From contig JAILKE010000005.1 in NCBI GenBank assembly GCA_024694125.1, positions 1 to 43,149 on the forward strand: DNA of 43,149 nt. Direction: 5' to 3'. The notes under the pieces were generated by a model. That model was not told the origin of the DNA, ran no database searches, and saw only the letters and a program-made list of their open reading frames with translations. The position numbers and the translations under genes were made by a program. Every line of letters begins with the position of its first letter. Within the stretch, counting starts at the first letter, position 1. Positions 15,392 to 24,890 of the stretch are shown here, piece after piece. This stretch comes from Bacteroidales bacterium. Lineage in GTDB: Bacteria; Bacteroidota; Bacteroidia; Bacteroidales; UBA3663.

Positions 15392-17485
15392 TCAACTGAT
15401 TCGGCTCCAGTCCATCCGGTGGGCGAAGAGTGTCTGCAGGCGTCGGCGCAGGATATTATTCTGCGGGGCTTCGAGCAACGGATCCTTGTCCAATATATCC
15501 TTGGCAATATTGCGCGCCATCTGGAGCAACTGCCCATCCTTGGCCAACGACGCAATACGGAGATCGAAAGCCAGACCCGACTGCTGCGTACCCTCCAGGT
15601 CTCCTGGGCCTCGTAGCGCCATATCGGCCTCGGCTATCTGAAATCCATCGGTCGTCTCGCACATGATGTCAATACGCTTCCGTGTGACGGGCGACAGACT
15701 GTAACCAGTGACCAGTACACAGTACGACTGTTCTGCCCCTCGTCCCACACGACCGCGCAACTGATGCAGCTGCGACAGACCAAAGCGTTCAGCACTCTCT
15801 ATCACCATTACCGAGGCATTGGGCACATTGACGCCTACCTCTATCACTGTCGTTGCCACCATGATCTGTGCCTGTCCAGACACGAAACGTTGCATGGCAG
15901 CATCCTTGTCGGCGGGCTTCATCTTGCCGTGCACCATGACCACGCTGTATTCTGGACCGAAGGCTGCCTGCATGTTCTCGAACCCCTGCTCCACATCTCG
16001 GTACTTGAGTTTCTCATTTTCCTCAATGAGTGGATAGACGACATAGATCTGCCGGCCTGCATCGAGTTGCTTGCGCATGGCTCGTATCAGACCCTCGCGC
16101 TGCTGGTCCCAACGATGTATCGTCATGATCGGCTTTCGACCTGGAGGCAATTCGTCTATGACCGAAACGTCCAGGTCTCCATAGACCGTCATGGCCAATG
16201 TACGAGGTATAGGCGTTGCGGTCATCACGAGCACATGAGGTGGCTGCACATTCTTAAGCCACAGTTTGCTACGTTGTTCAACGCCGAAACGATGTTGCTC
16301 ATCAATCACCACGACACCCAGGTTCCGGAACTTGACGTCGGGTTCAAGCAGGGCATGTGTGCCTATCAGTATCTGCAACGTTCCATCGGCCAAAGCAGCA
16401 TGGATGCGGTCGCGCTCTTTCTTGCGCGTACTGCCCTTGAGCAATGCCACCTTGATGCCCGTTCCCTCCAACTGCGCCGAGAGACTCTCGTAGTGCTGGG
16501 TAGCCAGGATTTCGGTCGGCGCCATCAGACAGGCTTGATAGTCATTGTCCAATGCCATCAGCATGGTGAGCAGAGCTACCATGGTCTTGCCGCTGCCCAC
16601 ATCGCCCTGCAACAGACGATTCATCTGCTTGCCACTACCCATGTCGGCGCGAATCTCCTTGAGTACACGTTTCTGCGCCCCTGTCAACTCGAAGGGCAAG
16701 TGATGGAAATAAAAGTCATTGAAATAATCGCCGATGCGGCTGAAGACAAAACCCCGGTTGGCCTGCTGACGCATCTTGAACGATCGGATCAAATAAAGCT
16801 GCAGATAGAACAGTTCCTCGAACTTGAGTCGTACCTGAGCCTTCTGTAGAGCCTCAGGGTCTGGTGGAAAATGTATCTGTCTGATGGCTTTATTATAGTT
16901 CACCAGGTGCAACTGATCGACGATGTAAGCAGGCAGAGTCTCCGGGAATGGAGCCAGATTACGCTGCAGATACCCCAGGATGATGCGCTGTATGGCCTTG
17001 GAGTTGAGCATACACTTCTTCATCTTCTCCGTGGTACTGTACATACCCATCAACGACTGTTGGGCATCTACTCCATTCTTGACAGCTGGCTCCAGTTCCG
17101 GATGCACTATCTGTACAGAGTGATTGTATTCACTCTCTTTGGGCTGACCGAAGAGCAGATACTCCTCTCCCTTATGCACACTGTCCTTGATGTACCGCAG
17201 ACCATTGAACCAGACACATTCCACTACGCCCGTACCGTCGGAAAAGAGTCCCTTGTAGCGATGACCTCGTGTCCCGGCTCCCAGTTCCTCAAATACGGAG
17301 AACTTTCCCCGGAGCAGCACATAGGGCATCTCTCCCTGTATATCACATATCCGATACACCTTGCTCTTATCTACATAACGGTAAGGGAAATAAGAGAGCA
17401 ACTCTTCGTCAGTGGTCACATGGATCTCACTGGCGAAGAGTTCTGCCCTTTTCGGGCCGACACCTGGTACGAATTTCAGTTCCAA
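15392..17485 (-). CDS. recG: ATP-dependent DNA helicase RecG
   Basis: 697 aa. RecG remodels stalled replication forks and Holliday junctions. The N-terminus has the wedge-domain lead FVPGVGPKRAELF. Helicase motifs: Walker A LLQGDVGSGKTMVAL (about residue 290), DEQH box VVIDEQHRFGVEQR (about 395), motif III VMTATPIPRTLAMTVYGD and motif VI QLHQLRGRVGRG (about 573). The start codon appears to be TTG at 17485-17483: the only upstream in-frame codons before a stop are K-R-S-I-Y and none is ATG or GTG. cstA lies 20 bp upstream on the same strand, so both are probably co-transcribed. Confidence 0.95.
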   Translation of the reverse strand: MELKFVPGVGPKRAELFASEIHVTTDEELLSYFPYRYVDKSKVYRICDIQGEMPYVLLRGKFSVFEELGAGTRGHRYKGLFSDGTGVVECVWFNGLRYIKDSVHKGEEYLLFGQPKESEYNHSVQIVHPELEPAVKNGVDAQQSLMGMYSTTEKMKKCMLNSKAIQRIILGYLQRNLAPFPETLPAYIVDQLHLVNYNKAIRQIHFPPDPEALQKAQVRLKFEELFYLQLYLIRSFKMRQQANRGFVFSRIGDYFNDFYFHHLPFELTGAQKRVLKEIRADMGSGKQMNRLLQGDVGSGKTMVALLTMLMALDNDYQACLMAPTEILATQHYESLSAQLEGTGIKVALLKGSTRKKERDRIHAALADGTLQILIGTHALLEPDVKFRNLGVVVIDEQHRFGVEQRSKLWLKNVQPPHVLVMTATPIPRTLAMTVYGDLDVSVIDELPPGRKPIMTIHRWDQQREGLIRAMRKQLDAGRQIYVVYPLIEENEKLKYRDVEQGFENMQAAFGPEYSVVMVHGKMKPADKDAAMQRFVSGQAQIMVATTVIEVGVNVPNASVMVIESAERFGLSQLHQLRGRVGRGAEQSYCVLVTGYSLSPVTRKRIDIMCETTDGFQIAEADMALRGPGDLEGTQQSGLAFDLRIASLAKDGQLLQMARNIAKDILDKDPLLEAPQNNILRRRLQTLFAHRMDWSRIS

Positions 17486-17505
17486 ATAAATTGATCTTTT
17501 TTAGT

Positions 17506-18978
17506 TTATGCTGGACGGTTATTGCGGTTCTTGACCAATACCAAGATGGCCAATACAACAGCCAGAGCCAGACCGAGGCCTACACTGAGCGGATAATTCA
17601 GGCCCAGTCCTCCATTCTCCAGCACCAGTATGAATGACGTGCAAACCGTGGTCATGAACATGGCAGGCAACATGGTCATTATGTACCATACGCCTCGCTT
17701 GGTTCGCATCAGATATACCGTCACAGCCCACAACGTGAAGACTGAAAGCAACTGATTGCTCCAACCGAAATAGCGCCACAACATACCGAAACCATTCTTG
17801 TCGGTCATGCTCCATATCAAGATGGCCATCGTGACCACAAAGAGCGGAATGGCGACCAGCAGTCGGTTGCGCATGGACTTCTGTTCAATATGCAGGAAGT
17901 CGGCCACTATGAGTCGGGCACTGCGCAATGCCGTATCGCCCGAACTGATTGGGGCCACAGCCACACCGATCAGGGCCAACACAGCACCTACCGAGCCTAA
18001 CCATGACTTGGAGATCATTGTTGCTACCGTTCCTCCGTCATACCCCTTGCCTGTAGCCTCATTGACCAGGCCATTCTCGCCGAAGAAGTATGTAGCTGCT
18101 GCTGCCCACACCAGGGCAACTATGCCCTCCGTAACCATTGCACCGTAGAAGCAGGGACGACCCATCTTCTCGTTCTTGATACAACGCGCCATCAACGGAC
18201 TCTGCGTAGCATGGAAGCCCGATATGGCGCCACAGGCTATCGAGATGAACATCATTGGGAACAGATGCTGCAAGTGCGCCTCGGACATCCACTTGCCATT
18301 GACCAGCGAACCCTCGTCCCACCATTCCGGCAGAGCTGGTTGCTTGACCAGAATGTAGCAGCCTATGCCCACTGCCATGAAGATCAGACAGAATGCGAAG
18401 AATGGATATATCTTGCCGATAATCTTATCTACTGGACACAGAGTTGCTATCACATAGTATATAAAGATGACTGCTATCCAGCCATACAGATTGACCGAAT
18501 CCGAGAAGTAGTCCCTCGTCATTGCTCCCAGTATCGAAGCCGGCGAAGAGGTAAAGACTGCACCGACCAGGATGAGCAACAGTACCATGAAGACAGACAT
18601 CACCACTCGATTGGTCTTGCCCAGATACAGACCGATAATCTCCGACAGCGAAGCTCCGTCTTGGCGCAGCGAAATCATTGCTGCCAGATAATCGTGCGTT
18701 GCACCAGCAAAGATTGTGCCCAATACAATCCACAGATACGATGCCGTACCGAACTGAGCGCCCATGATAGCGCCGAAGATAGGACCCACACCCGCAATGT
18801 TCAGGAACTGGATCATATAGACCTTCCACGTTGGCATAGGAATATAATCTACGCCATCCTGACGGGTGTAACAAGGTGTTTTTCGTGATGGGTCAGCACC
18901 AAAAACCCGACTCACAAACTTACCGTAAGTGAAGTAGCCGATGACCAAAGCCAACAAAGCTACGACAAAACTAATCAT
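17506..18978 (-). CDS. cstA: Carbon starvation protein A family transporter
   Basis: 490 aa with many membrane helices. Typical CstA features are TPCYTRQDGVDYIPMPTWKV near the N-terminus, FLNIAGVGPIFGAIMGAQFG (about residues 58-77), GATHDYLAAMISLRQDGASL and HATQSPLMARCIKNE. CstA proteins import peptides or pyruvate under carbon limitation. This is the short Bacteroidetes form (E. coli CstA is about 700 aa). A Bacteroidetes -7 element lies upstream at 19010-19017 on the minus strand. Confidence 0.92.
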   Translation of the reverse strand: MISFVVALLALVIGYFTYGKFVSRVFGADPSRKTPCYTRQDGVDYIPMPTWKVYMIQFLNIAGVGPIFGAIMGAQFGTASYLWIVLGTIFAGATHDYLAAMISLRQDGASLSEIIGLYLGKTNRVVMSVFMVLLLILVGAVFTSSPASILGAMTRDYFSDSVNLYGWIAVIFIYYVIATLCPVDKIIGKIYPFFAFCLIFMAVGIGCYILVKQPALPEWWDEGSLVNGKWMSEAHLQHLFPMMFISIACGAISGFHATQSPLMARCIKNEKMGRPCFYGAMVTEGIVALVWAAAATYFFGENGLVNEATGKGYDGGTVATMISKSWLGSVGAVLALIGVAVAPISSGDTALRSARLIVADFLHIEQKSMRNRLLVAIPLFVVTMAILIWSMTDKNGFGMLWRYFGWSNQLLSVFTLWAVTVYLMRTKRGVWYIMTMLPAMFMTTVCTSFILVLENGGLGLNYPLSVGLGLALAVVLAILVLVKNRNNRPA

Positions 18979-19009
18979 TTTTAGGTATATATTTAATGTT
19001 ATTCTTGTG

Positions 19010-19017
19010 CAAATTTA
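19010..19017 (-). promoter_or_regulatory. -7 element of the cstA-recG unit
   Basis: Reads TAAATTTG on the minus strand, 32 bp before the cstA ATG. No TTG at the standard 20-nt spacing was found. Confidence 0.5.
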
Positions 19018-19078
19018 CAAAAAATTGGTCAATTATGGACTTTTTTTGCTCAAAAAACTCTTTTTTCCTTCAAAATTC

Positions 19079-19109
19079 TTGCATTTAATCAATAAACATC
19101 CTATCTTTG
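19079..19109 (+). promoter_or_regulatory. Promoter of the ferredoxin gene
   Basis: TTG at 19079-19081, 20-nt spacer, TATCTTTG at 19102-19109. The predicted leader is about 110 nt before the ATG at 19223. Confidence 0.75.
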
Positions 19110-19222
19110 CAACGTAAAGCAATATTTATTGAGAGTAAGTACAAAGTGGAATTATTCCATACAGTACCCAAAACTTAGTAATTTAATTAATCTTTCTATA
19201 ACTATTCTAAATTTAAACGACT

Positions 19223-19393
19223 ATGGCACGTGTAATTTCTGCCGACAAGTGTGTAGCTTGCGGTTCTTGTATTAGCGAATGCCCAGTAGAGGCTATCTCT
19301 GAGGGTGAGGTTTATACTATCAACGCAGATGCTTGCATCGATTGCGGCGCTTGCGAGGCTACTTGCCCTAACGAGGCTATCACCGAAGCTTAA
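19223..19393 (+). CDS. 2[4Fe-4S] ferredoxin, 56 aa
   Basis: ATG at 19223, TAA at 19391. The 56-aa product has the two classic clostridial-type cluster motifs, CVACGSCISECP (residues 10-21) and CIDCGACEATCP (residues 38-49), related by internal symmetry. It is a soluble low-potential electron carrier, expected to serve pyruvate:ferredoxin oxidoreductase, Rnf or similar anaerobic enzymes encoded elsewhere. It is a single-gene unit with a strong promoter and terminator, which suggests high expression. Confidence 0.95.
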   Translation: MARVISADKCVACGSCISECPVEAISEGEVYTINADACIDCGACEATCPNEAITEA

Positions 19394-19413
19394 ACTCTTC
19401 CAGTTATAAACTA

Positions 19414-19448
19414 AAAGGCCGATGACTCTTTCGTCATCGACCTTTTTT
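19414..19448 (+). terminator. Terminator of the ferredoxin gene
   Basis: AAAGGCCGATGAC pairs with GTCATCGACCTTT with one mismatch around the loop TCTTTC; a run of seven T ends at 19449. Confidence 0.85.
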
Positions 19449-19554
19449 TGTACCCCTACTCCAACATTAGACCGGAGCTCATATCTAATAACCAGCAATT
19501 ACACCGAACATTACTTCAACATCCGTTTACTTGCCATTGTTTAAAAAACAAAAA

Positions 19555-19581
19555 GCAACAGTCTCAAGAGTGAACTGCTGC
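19555..19581 (-). terminator. Terminator of the tRNA operon
   Basis: On the minus strand GCAGCAGT (19581-19574) pairs with ACTGTTGC (19562-19555), then TTTTTGTTTTTT. It follows tRNA-Gln, the last gene of the three. Confidence 0.75.
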
Positions 19582-19591
19582 TTAAAAATCG

Positions 19592-19662
19592 TTGCTGTAC
19601 CAGGATTCGAACCCAGACTGAGAGAACCAGAATCTCGCGTGCTACCTTTACACCATACAGCA
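19592..19662 (-). tRNA. tRNA-Gln (anticodon CTG)
   Basis: The minus strand starts TGCTGTA and ends TACAGCA plus discriminator A, a perfect 7-bp acceptor stem with the U1-A72 pair usual for tRNA-Gln. The T-arm reads GGGTTCGAATCC. The anticodon loop is TTCTGGT, giving anticodon CTG (codon CAG). CCA is not encoded. Confidence 0.87.
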
Positions 19663-19711
19663 AAAATAGAGTTGGGTTCAGTACGAAACGATGTTCGTTG
19701 AGTGAACTTTG

Positions 19712-19783
<72 letters not shown>

Positions 19784-19793
19784 AACGTTTAAG

Positions 19794-19867
<74 letters not shown>

Positions 19868-19886
19868 TCCTTTCGTTAGGCGGGTG

Positions 19887-19917
19887 CAAAGATAGTGGGT
19901 TTTGTGCAGCATTCCAA
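19887..19917 (-). promoter_or_regulatory. Promoter of the tRNA-Ala/Thr/Gln operon
   Basis: On the minus strand TTG (19917-19915), 20-nt spacer, TATCTTTG (19894-19887). The start lies about 15 bp before tRNA-Ala. The rest of 19918-20128 holds nothing recognisable. Confidence 0.8.
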
Positions 19918-20120
19918 ATTATTTTTCAAAAAACTTACTTTACCTCTCCAAAATAGGGAACGCAACCCCATATTTTGTCATCTACAGATAGCATACATTC
20001 TATTTTCAGCCACTTTCGCCCCTTTTCATACGTACAATAGCTTAGAAGTACGTTTTTCCAGAAAAAAACTACATTTTTTATAAAAAAAGGAAATCGGTTC
20101 AAAAAAAATCAAAGAAAACT

Positions 20121-20154
20121 TTAAAAAATCCGAACTACCGGGTGGTAGTTCGGA
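20121..20154 (-). terminator. Terminator of fucO
   Basis: A perfect 11-bp stem, TCCGAACTACC (20129-20139) with GGTAGTTCGGA (20144-20154). On the minus strand it is followed by a run of six T (20128-20123), 28 bp after the fucO stop codon. Confidence 0.85.
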
Positions 20155-20182
20155 CGAGTATATTTCCAGTAGAAAGTACAGA

Positions 20183-21337
20183 TTAGAGCACCTTCTTGTA
20201 GAGAGCGACAATGTCAGCACGGGTAACCTTGCGTGGATTGCCTGGAGTGCAGACATCGGCAATAGCCTGATCTGCCAGAGCGTCGATATCCTTCTCGAAG
20301 ATACCAATCTCAGACAGGTGCTGAGGAATACCTACCTCGACTGCCAACTGACGCACAGCATCACATGCAGCCTGAGCAGCCTCAATCTTGGTCATACCCT
20401 CCTTGTAAGCGCCCATTGCCTTGGCAATCTCAACATATTTGTCACGGCATACAGGAGCGTTGAACTCCATGATGGTAGGCAGCAACAAAGCATTGGCTAC
20501 ACCGTGAGGAATATTGTGCAATGAACCCATAGGATGAGCCATACCGTGAACGACGCCCAGACCTACATTAGAGAATGCCATACCAGCCACGTACTGAGCC
20601 AATGCCATACCCTCGCGACCTACCGGGTTCTGTGGATCAAATACGGCCAGACGCAGATACTTGTTAATAAGGCGGATTGCCTCAATCTCGAACATATCCG
20701 AGAGTTCCCAAGCGGCCTTGGTAATATAACCCTCAATAGCATGGGTCAATGCATCGAGACCTGTAGCTGCAGTCGTGCCCTTAGGCAAGCTGAACATCAG
20801 CTCAGCATCGATGATGGCGCAATATGGAATATCGTTAGGATCGACACATACCATCTTCTTGTGCTTCTCCTCGTCGATGATCACATAATTGATAGTAGTC
20901 TCGGCTGCAGTACCAGCTGTAGTTGGGAAACAGATGATAGGTACGGTCTTCTTCTTGGTAGGAGCAACGCCCTCCAGGCTGACCACATCCGAGAACTCAG
21001 GATTGTTGGTCACAATACCGATACCCTTGGCTGTATCGATGCTCGAACCACCGCCGATTGCGACGAGGAAGTCTGCACCGCTCTTGGCCAAAGCAGCCAC
21101 ACCATTCTTGACATTCGTCACAGTTGGGTTGGGCACGACGTCACTATAGATCTCATAAGGGATGCCTGCTTCGTCCATCACATCAGTGACCATCTTGCAC
21201 ACACCGAACTTAACAAGATCCTTGTCTGTCACGACAAGAGCCTTCTTAAAACCGAGACGATTTACAACTCCAGGCAACTCCTTGCGGCTACCTGCACCGA
21301 AATAGCTTAATTCATTTAGAATAAAACGATTTACCAT
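20183..21337 (-). CDS. fucO: Lactaldehyde reductase (iron-dependent alcohol dehydrogenase)
   Basis: 384 aa, closely similar along its length to E. coli FucO as remembered (MVNRFILNE start, VVPNPTVTNVKNGV, FPTTAGTAAETTINYVI, ATGLDALTHAIEGYIT, SNVGLGVVHGMAHPMGSLHN, DVCTPGNPR). Nucleotide loop AIGGGSSIDTAKG is at about residues 93-105. Metal ligands are expected among Asp195, His199, His264/His268 and His278. The enzyme reduces L-lactaldehyde, made from L-fucose or L-rhamnose, to 1,2-propanediol with NADH. It is a monocistronic unit with its own consensus promoter; no isomerase, kinase or aldolase gene is adjacent. Confidence 0.93.
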   Translation of the reverse strand: MVNRFILNELSYFGAGSRKELPGVVNRLGFKKALVVTDKDLVKFGVCKMVTDVMDEAGIPYEIYSDVVPNPTVTNVKNGVAALAKSGADFLVAIGGGSSIDTAKGIGIVTNNPEFSDVVSLEGVAPTKKKTVPIICFPTTAGTAAETTINYVIIDEEKHKKMVCVDPNDIPYCAIIDAELMFSLPKGTTAATGLDALTHAIEGYITKAAWELSDMFEIEAIRLINKYLRLAVFDPQNPVGREGMALAQYVAGMAFSNVGLGVVHGMAHPMGSLHNIPHGVANALLLPTIMEFNAPVCRDKYVEIAKAMGAYKEGMTKIEAAQAACDAVRQLAVEVGIPQHLSEIGIFEKDIDALADQAIADVCTPGNPRKVTRADIVALYKKVL

Positions 21338-21419
21338 GGTTAATAATTATGGTTAAGGTTATGAACAATTGACTAAGGGAACGCCCCTTTGGCCGGAATA
21401 GATATCTCTTAATCCGCGA

Positions 21420-21450
21420 CAAAGATATAGATATTTTTTTAATCCTCCAA
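21420..21450 (-). promoter_or_regulatory. Promoter of fucO
   Basis: Minus strand: TTG (21450-21448), 20-nt spacer, TATCTTTG (21427-21420). The leader is about 75 nt. The rest of 21451-21625 shows nothing recognisable. Confidence 0.8.
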
Positions 21451-21621
21451 ATTTTTCACAATAATTAAGCAAAAAAATATCGCAGGCTCAACAACATGAC
21501 TTTATGACATCATTGACTATCAATGCAATGTCCCCACTGCATACGCCTGGGATACGCATTCTGCTATACAATAAGGGACAATACAGGCATTAGATTCGCC
21601 CCAAGCAGCATCCCAACAGAA

Positions 21622-21658
21622 CAAAAAAAAAGCTGCAAGTCCCAAGGACCTGCAGCTT
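21622..21658 (-). terminator. Terminator of gapA
   Basis: On the minus strand AAGCTGCAGGTCC (21658-21646) pairs with GGACTTGCAGCTT (21642-21630) with one G-U pair, followed by a run of T (21630-21622). It begins 22 bp after the gapA stop. Confidence 0.85.
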
Positions 21659-21680
21659 GCAGTTTGATCGTCGATCAATA

Positions 21681-22709
21681 TTACTTAATCTCAGAGAAGA
21701 ACTTGATAGTACGAACCATCTGAGAGGTGTAGCTGTTCTCGTTGTCATACCAAGAAACAACCTGTACCTGATAGGTATCCTCGTCGATCTTGCTAACCAT
21801 GGTCTGGGTAGCGTCGAAGAGAGAACCGAACTTCATACCGATGATATCGCTTGAAACGATCTCCTCGTCGGTGTAACCGAAGCTCTCGGTAGCAGCAGCC
21901 TTCATAGCAGCGTTGATACCCTCCTTGGTTACGTCCTTACCCTTAACAACGGCAACCAGGATAGTGGTAGAACCAGTTGGGGTTGGAACACGCTGAACAG
22001 AACCGATCAGCTTGCCATTGAGCTCAGGGATAACGAGACCGATAGCCTTAGCAGCACCAGTTGAGTTAGGAACGATGTTGCAAGCACCTGCACGTGAACG
22101 ACGGAGATCGCCCTTGCGCTGAGGACCGTCGAGGATCATCTGGTCGCCAGTGTAAGCGTGGATGGTTGACATGATACCTGAAGCGATAGGAGCATAAGCG
22201 TTCAGGGCAGCTGCCATAGGAGCGAGGCAGTTGGTGGTGCAAGATGCGGCAGAGATAACCTTATCAGCTGCGGTCAGGGTCTTGTGGTTTACATTGTAAA
22301 CGATAGTAGGCAGATCGTTGCCAGCAGGAGCAGAGATAACGACCTTCTTAGCACCAGCGGTGAGGTGTGCAGAAGCCTTCTCCTTTGAAGTATAGAAACC
22401 AGTGCACTCGAGAACAACGTCAACGTCGTTAGCTGCCCATGGGCAGTTAGCAGCGTCCTTCTCAGCTGAGATCTTGATCTCCTTACCATCAACGATGATA
22501 GAATTCTCAGTAGCCTCTACAGTGTGCTTGCCCTCGCCGAACTTGCCAGCGAAACCACCCTGAGCAGTATCATACTTCAACAAGTGAGCCAGCATCTTTG
22601 GGCTGGTCAAATCGTTGATTGCAACTACCTCATAACCTGGGGCCTCAAACATCTGACGGAAAGCGAGGCGACCGATACGGCCGAAACCGTTAATAGCGAC
22701 TTTAGTCAT
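21681..22709 (-). CDS. gapA: Glyceraldehyde-3-phosphate dehydrogenase, type I
   Basis: 342 aa. The glycolytic enzyme oxidises glyceraldehyde-3-phosphate with NAD and phosphate. N-terminal Rossmann motif [16 protein letters not shown]; catalytic Cys157 in [12 protein letters not shown]; substrate loop [13 protein letters not shown]; and the typical [14 protein letters not shown] near the C-terminus. A lone gene with a -7 element upstream and a terminator downstream. Confidence 0.97.
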   Translation of the reverse strand: MTKVAINGFGRIGRLAFRQMFEAPGYEVVAINDLTSPKMLAHLLKYDTAQGGFAGKFGEGKHTVEATENSIIVDGKEIKISAEKDAANCPWAANDVDVVLECTGFYTSKEKASAHLTAGAKKVVISAPAGNDLPTIVYNVNHKTLTAADKVISAASCTTNCLAPMAAALNAYAPIASGIMSTIHAYTGDQMILDGPQRKGDLRRSRAGACNIVPNSTGAAKAIGLVIPELNGKLIGSVQRVPTPTGSTTILVAVVKGKDVTKEGINAAMKAAATESFGYTDEEIVSSDIIGMKFGSLFDATQTMVSKIDEDTYQVQVVSWYDNENSYTSQMVRTIKFFSEIK

Positions 22710-22777
22710 CTTTTTTAATTTGTTTAATTGTTATTATTAAGAACAATATAAATTGTTTTAACTGCCTTAAAGCACCG

Positions 22778-22785
22778 CAAAGATA
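22778..22785 (-). promoter_or_regulatory. -7 element of gapA
   Basis: Reads TATCTTTG on the minus strand, 69 bp before the gapA ATG. The triplet at the 20-nt spacing is ATG rather than TTG. Confidence 0.6.
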
Positions 22786-22890
22786 ATAAAAAATATGTTT
22801 TAGAACATCTTTTGCCACTAAATACTTAGGCTTTTAACAGCATTTTTATATGGAATGACAAATAGTGTTTGCAATTTAACAACCACAAAG

Positions 22891-24204
22891 TCAATCAGCA
22901 AACAGAATGCTCGAATCACCATAGGACAGGAACCTGAAATCGTGCTCCATAGCATATCTGTATATCCGATGCCAATTGGCCCCCTCCAGGCTCTCACCAT
23001 CCACAAAGGCGCTGACTAGCAGCAGTAGGGTACTCTGCGGCATGTGGAAGTTGGTAATCACTGTATCGACCAATCTATATCTGAATCCTGGCGCTATCAG
23101 TATCTGAGTCGCCGTAACCAGATTGGGCTGACCCGTTGCGTCGAGATAGTCGAGGATGGCCTGCAGGGCATCGGTCAATGGCAGAGTGTGCTCGACGTCA
23201 TAGGGCTCCCACTGGTGCACGACGAGGTCCTCAGCATGAGCACCGGGCTGTGCCACGAGTTTCTCTCCGATATAATAGAGACTCTCGAGGGTACGGATCG
23301 AGGTGGTACCTGTTGCCACGAAGCGAGGCACCTCAGCGCCCGACTCCCGCAACTCCTGCTGGCGTTTCTTGAAGTCCAGGACTGCCTGGATCACCGAGCG
23401 TGGCACCGAGATAAATTCCGTGTGCATATCGTGACCCTCGATGGTAGCGGACTTGACTGGCTTGAAGGTACCTGCACCCACGTGCAAGGTCAAGTACTGC
23501 AGACTCACCCCCTTCTCACGCAAGGCAGCCAATTCCGCCTCCGTATAATGCAGGCCTGCTGTCGGCGCTGCCACACTACCCTGTATGCGCGAATAGACCG
23601 TCTGGTATGTCTCCTTGTCACTCTCTTCCGTAGCGCGGTTCAGGTAGGGTGGTATAGGCAATTCGCCTATGGCATCCAGGATCTGGGCGAAGGACACGCT
23701 TCCCTGCTGCCCCTCTCCTGCCCCGGCTGACTGCGGTGCATCCCAATAGAATCGGATCAACTGCGATGCGCCCAATGCTCCTGCCCTCTCGCAGTACAGC
23801 ATCGTGGAGCGTCCATCCCGGAGCGTAACAGGCAGGCTGAGCGCGCCCTCTTTCCACTTCTTGCTATTGCCGACCAGGCACGTCCATGTACATTCATGCT
23901 CCGAAGCAAAGTTCTGCTGGTAGTCCTTGGGCGCTTCCGGCTCCAGGCAGAACACCTCGACCACGCCACCTGTCTGCTTGCGGAAATGCATACGGGCCTG
24001 TATCACCTTCGTATTGTTGAAGACGATCATCGACCCAGCCGGGATGAGTTCCGGCATATCACAGAAGTGGCGCTCCTCTATTTCTCCATGGCGCCATATC
24101 AGGAGTTTAGACTGATTGCGCTGTGCCAACGGATATTTGGCTATTCGTTCGTCGGGCAGTTCGTAATTATAGTCGGAAATCTGAATATCACGTGGATTTA
24201 TCAT
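22891..24204 (-). CDS. queA: S-adenosylmethionine:tRNA ribosyltransferase-isomerase
   Basis: 437 aa. QueA transfers the ribose of SAM to preQ1 in tRNA to make epoxyqueuosine. Motifs: YELPDERIAKYPLAQRNQSKL at the N-terminus, VFNNTKVIQARMHFRKQTGG (about residues 60-79), AAPTAGLHYTE (about 212), LHVGAGTFKPVK, FVATGTTSIRTLES and NFHMPQSTLLLLVSAF near the end. It is longer than the usual ~345 aa. The extra length is mainly in the middle (residues ~95-195, a Gly/Ala/Gln-rich linker around SAGAGEGQQG) and in LESLYYIGEKLVAQPGAHAE. Both expansions are plausible lineage inserts, not a fusion to a known domain. Confidence 0.93.
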   Translation of the reverse strand: MINPRDIQISDYNYELPDERIAKYPLAQRNQSKLLIWRHGEIEERHFCDMPELIPAGSMIVFNNTKVIQARMHFRKQTGGVVEVFCLEPEAPKDYQQNFASEHECTWTCLVGNSKKWKEGALSLPVTLRDGRSTMLYCERAGALGASQLIRFYWDAPQSAGAGEGQQGSVSFAQILDAIGELPIPPYLNRATEESDKETYQTVYSRIQGSVAAPTAGLHYTEAELAALREKGVSLQYLTLHVGAGTFKPVKSATIEGHDMHTEFISVPRSVIQAVLDFKKRQQELRESGAEVPRFVATGTTSIRTLESLYYIGEKLVAQPGAHAEDLVVHQWEPYDVEHTLPLTDALQAILDYLDATGQPNLVTATQILIAPGFRYRLVDTVITNFHMPQSTLLLLVSAFVDGESLEGANWHRIYRYAMEHDFRFLSYGDSSILFAD

Positions 24205-24344
24205 ACATTATTTAATTATAAGTTGCATACAGGTCCGATGCATACTCTTCACGGTTCTGCTCAATTATGCAGTCGGGCACAGATATCAGCGCACGGCACC
24301 TATCCAGAACACGCCCCGTCGGAATGTCGTACGCTAAAACGCTG

Positions 24345-24375
24345 CAAAGGTCGTAATAAATATTGAAATTTGCAA
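24345..24375 (-). promoter_or_regulatory. Probable promoter of queA
   Basis: Minus strand TTG (24375-24373), 20-nt spacer, GACCTTTG (24352-24345). The -7 box differs from TAnnTTTG in its first two bases, but the spacing is exact. The leader would be about 135 nt. Confidence 0.45.
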
Positions 24376-24797
24376 GTTTTGATGCCGAAAACTTATCGCC
24401 GCGCCCAACTTGCACCGCCTGACTCACAATGCAGGCGAACTCGAACGAGACAGGCAATACTCGCGCACGATACTTTTGTCACTTTGTCAATCAAAATCAG
24501 TTTTTACTATACTTTTGCACATTCGACTGTTATCACAAAACCACTCATTGAACCAAAAGAATCAATTAATTATCAATTCTCTTTGCCCAGCAAATCAAAA
24601 AGAAAGATTTTACAAAGAAACGCTTTCTTTTTGTCAACATCAAAAATTCATCAATCCGACTCATTCCGTCCCTATTTCGGGGGTCAATAGCGCCTGCTTT
24701 TACCTATGTTTTCGGGCAGAGATGAATAATATGAATAAAAATGGGGTAAAAAAGTATCTAATTTCAAAAATTATCACTACTTTTTGGGACAAAAATT
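24376..24797. other. Non-coding spacer between queA and ddh
   Basis: No convincing gene. A possible -7 box TACTTTTG stands at 24510-24517 (TTG 23 nt upstream). An A/T-rich hairpin, AAAAAGAAAG (24597-24606) with CTTTCTTTTT (24623-24632), lies about 100 nt further on. Together they could bound a small RNA of roughly 110 nt, but each signal is weak. The open frames here have unlikely composition and no good starts. Confidence 0.4.
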
Positions 24798-24827
24798 TTG
24801 TAATATGATGAAATTGCCGTAAATTTG
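24798..24827 (+). promoter_or_regulatory. Promoter of ddh
   Basis: TTG at 24798-24800, 19-nt spacer, TAAATTTG at 24820-24827. The ATG is at 24891. Confidence 0.65.
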
Positions 24828-24890
24828 CGCTCGTATTTCACAATCTGCTATCCAAAATATATACATATTTTTAAATATATTCACTATTTT

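Noticed and set aside
20534-21310. 258-codon open frame on the plus strand inside fucO
   Set aside because: Antisense shadow of fucO, whose full-length match to the family is clear.
24410-24808. 132-codon open frame in the queA-ddh spacer
   Set aside because: TTG start without a promoter at the right distance, erratic amino-acid composition and AT-rich spacer context; no recognisable motif.
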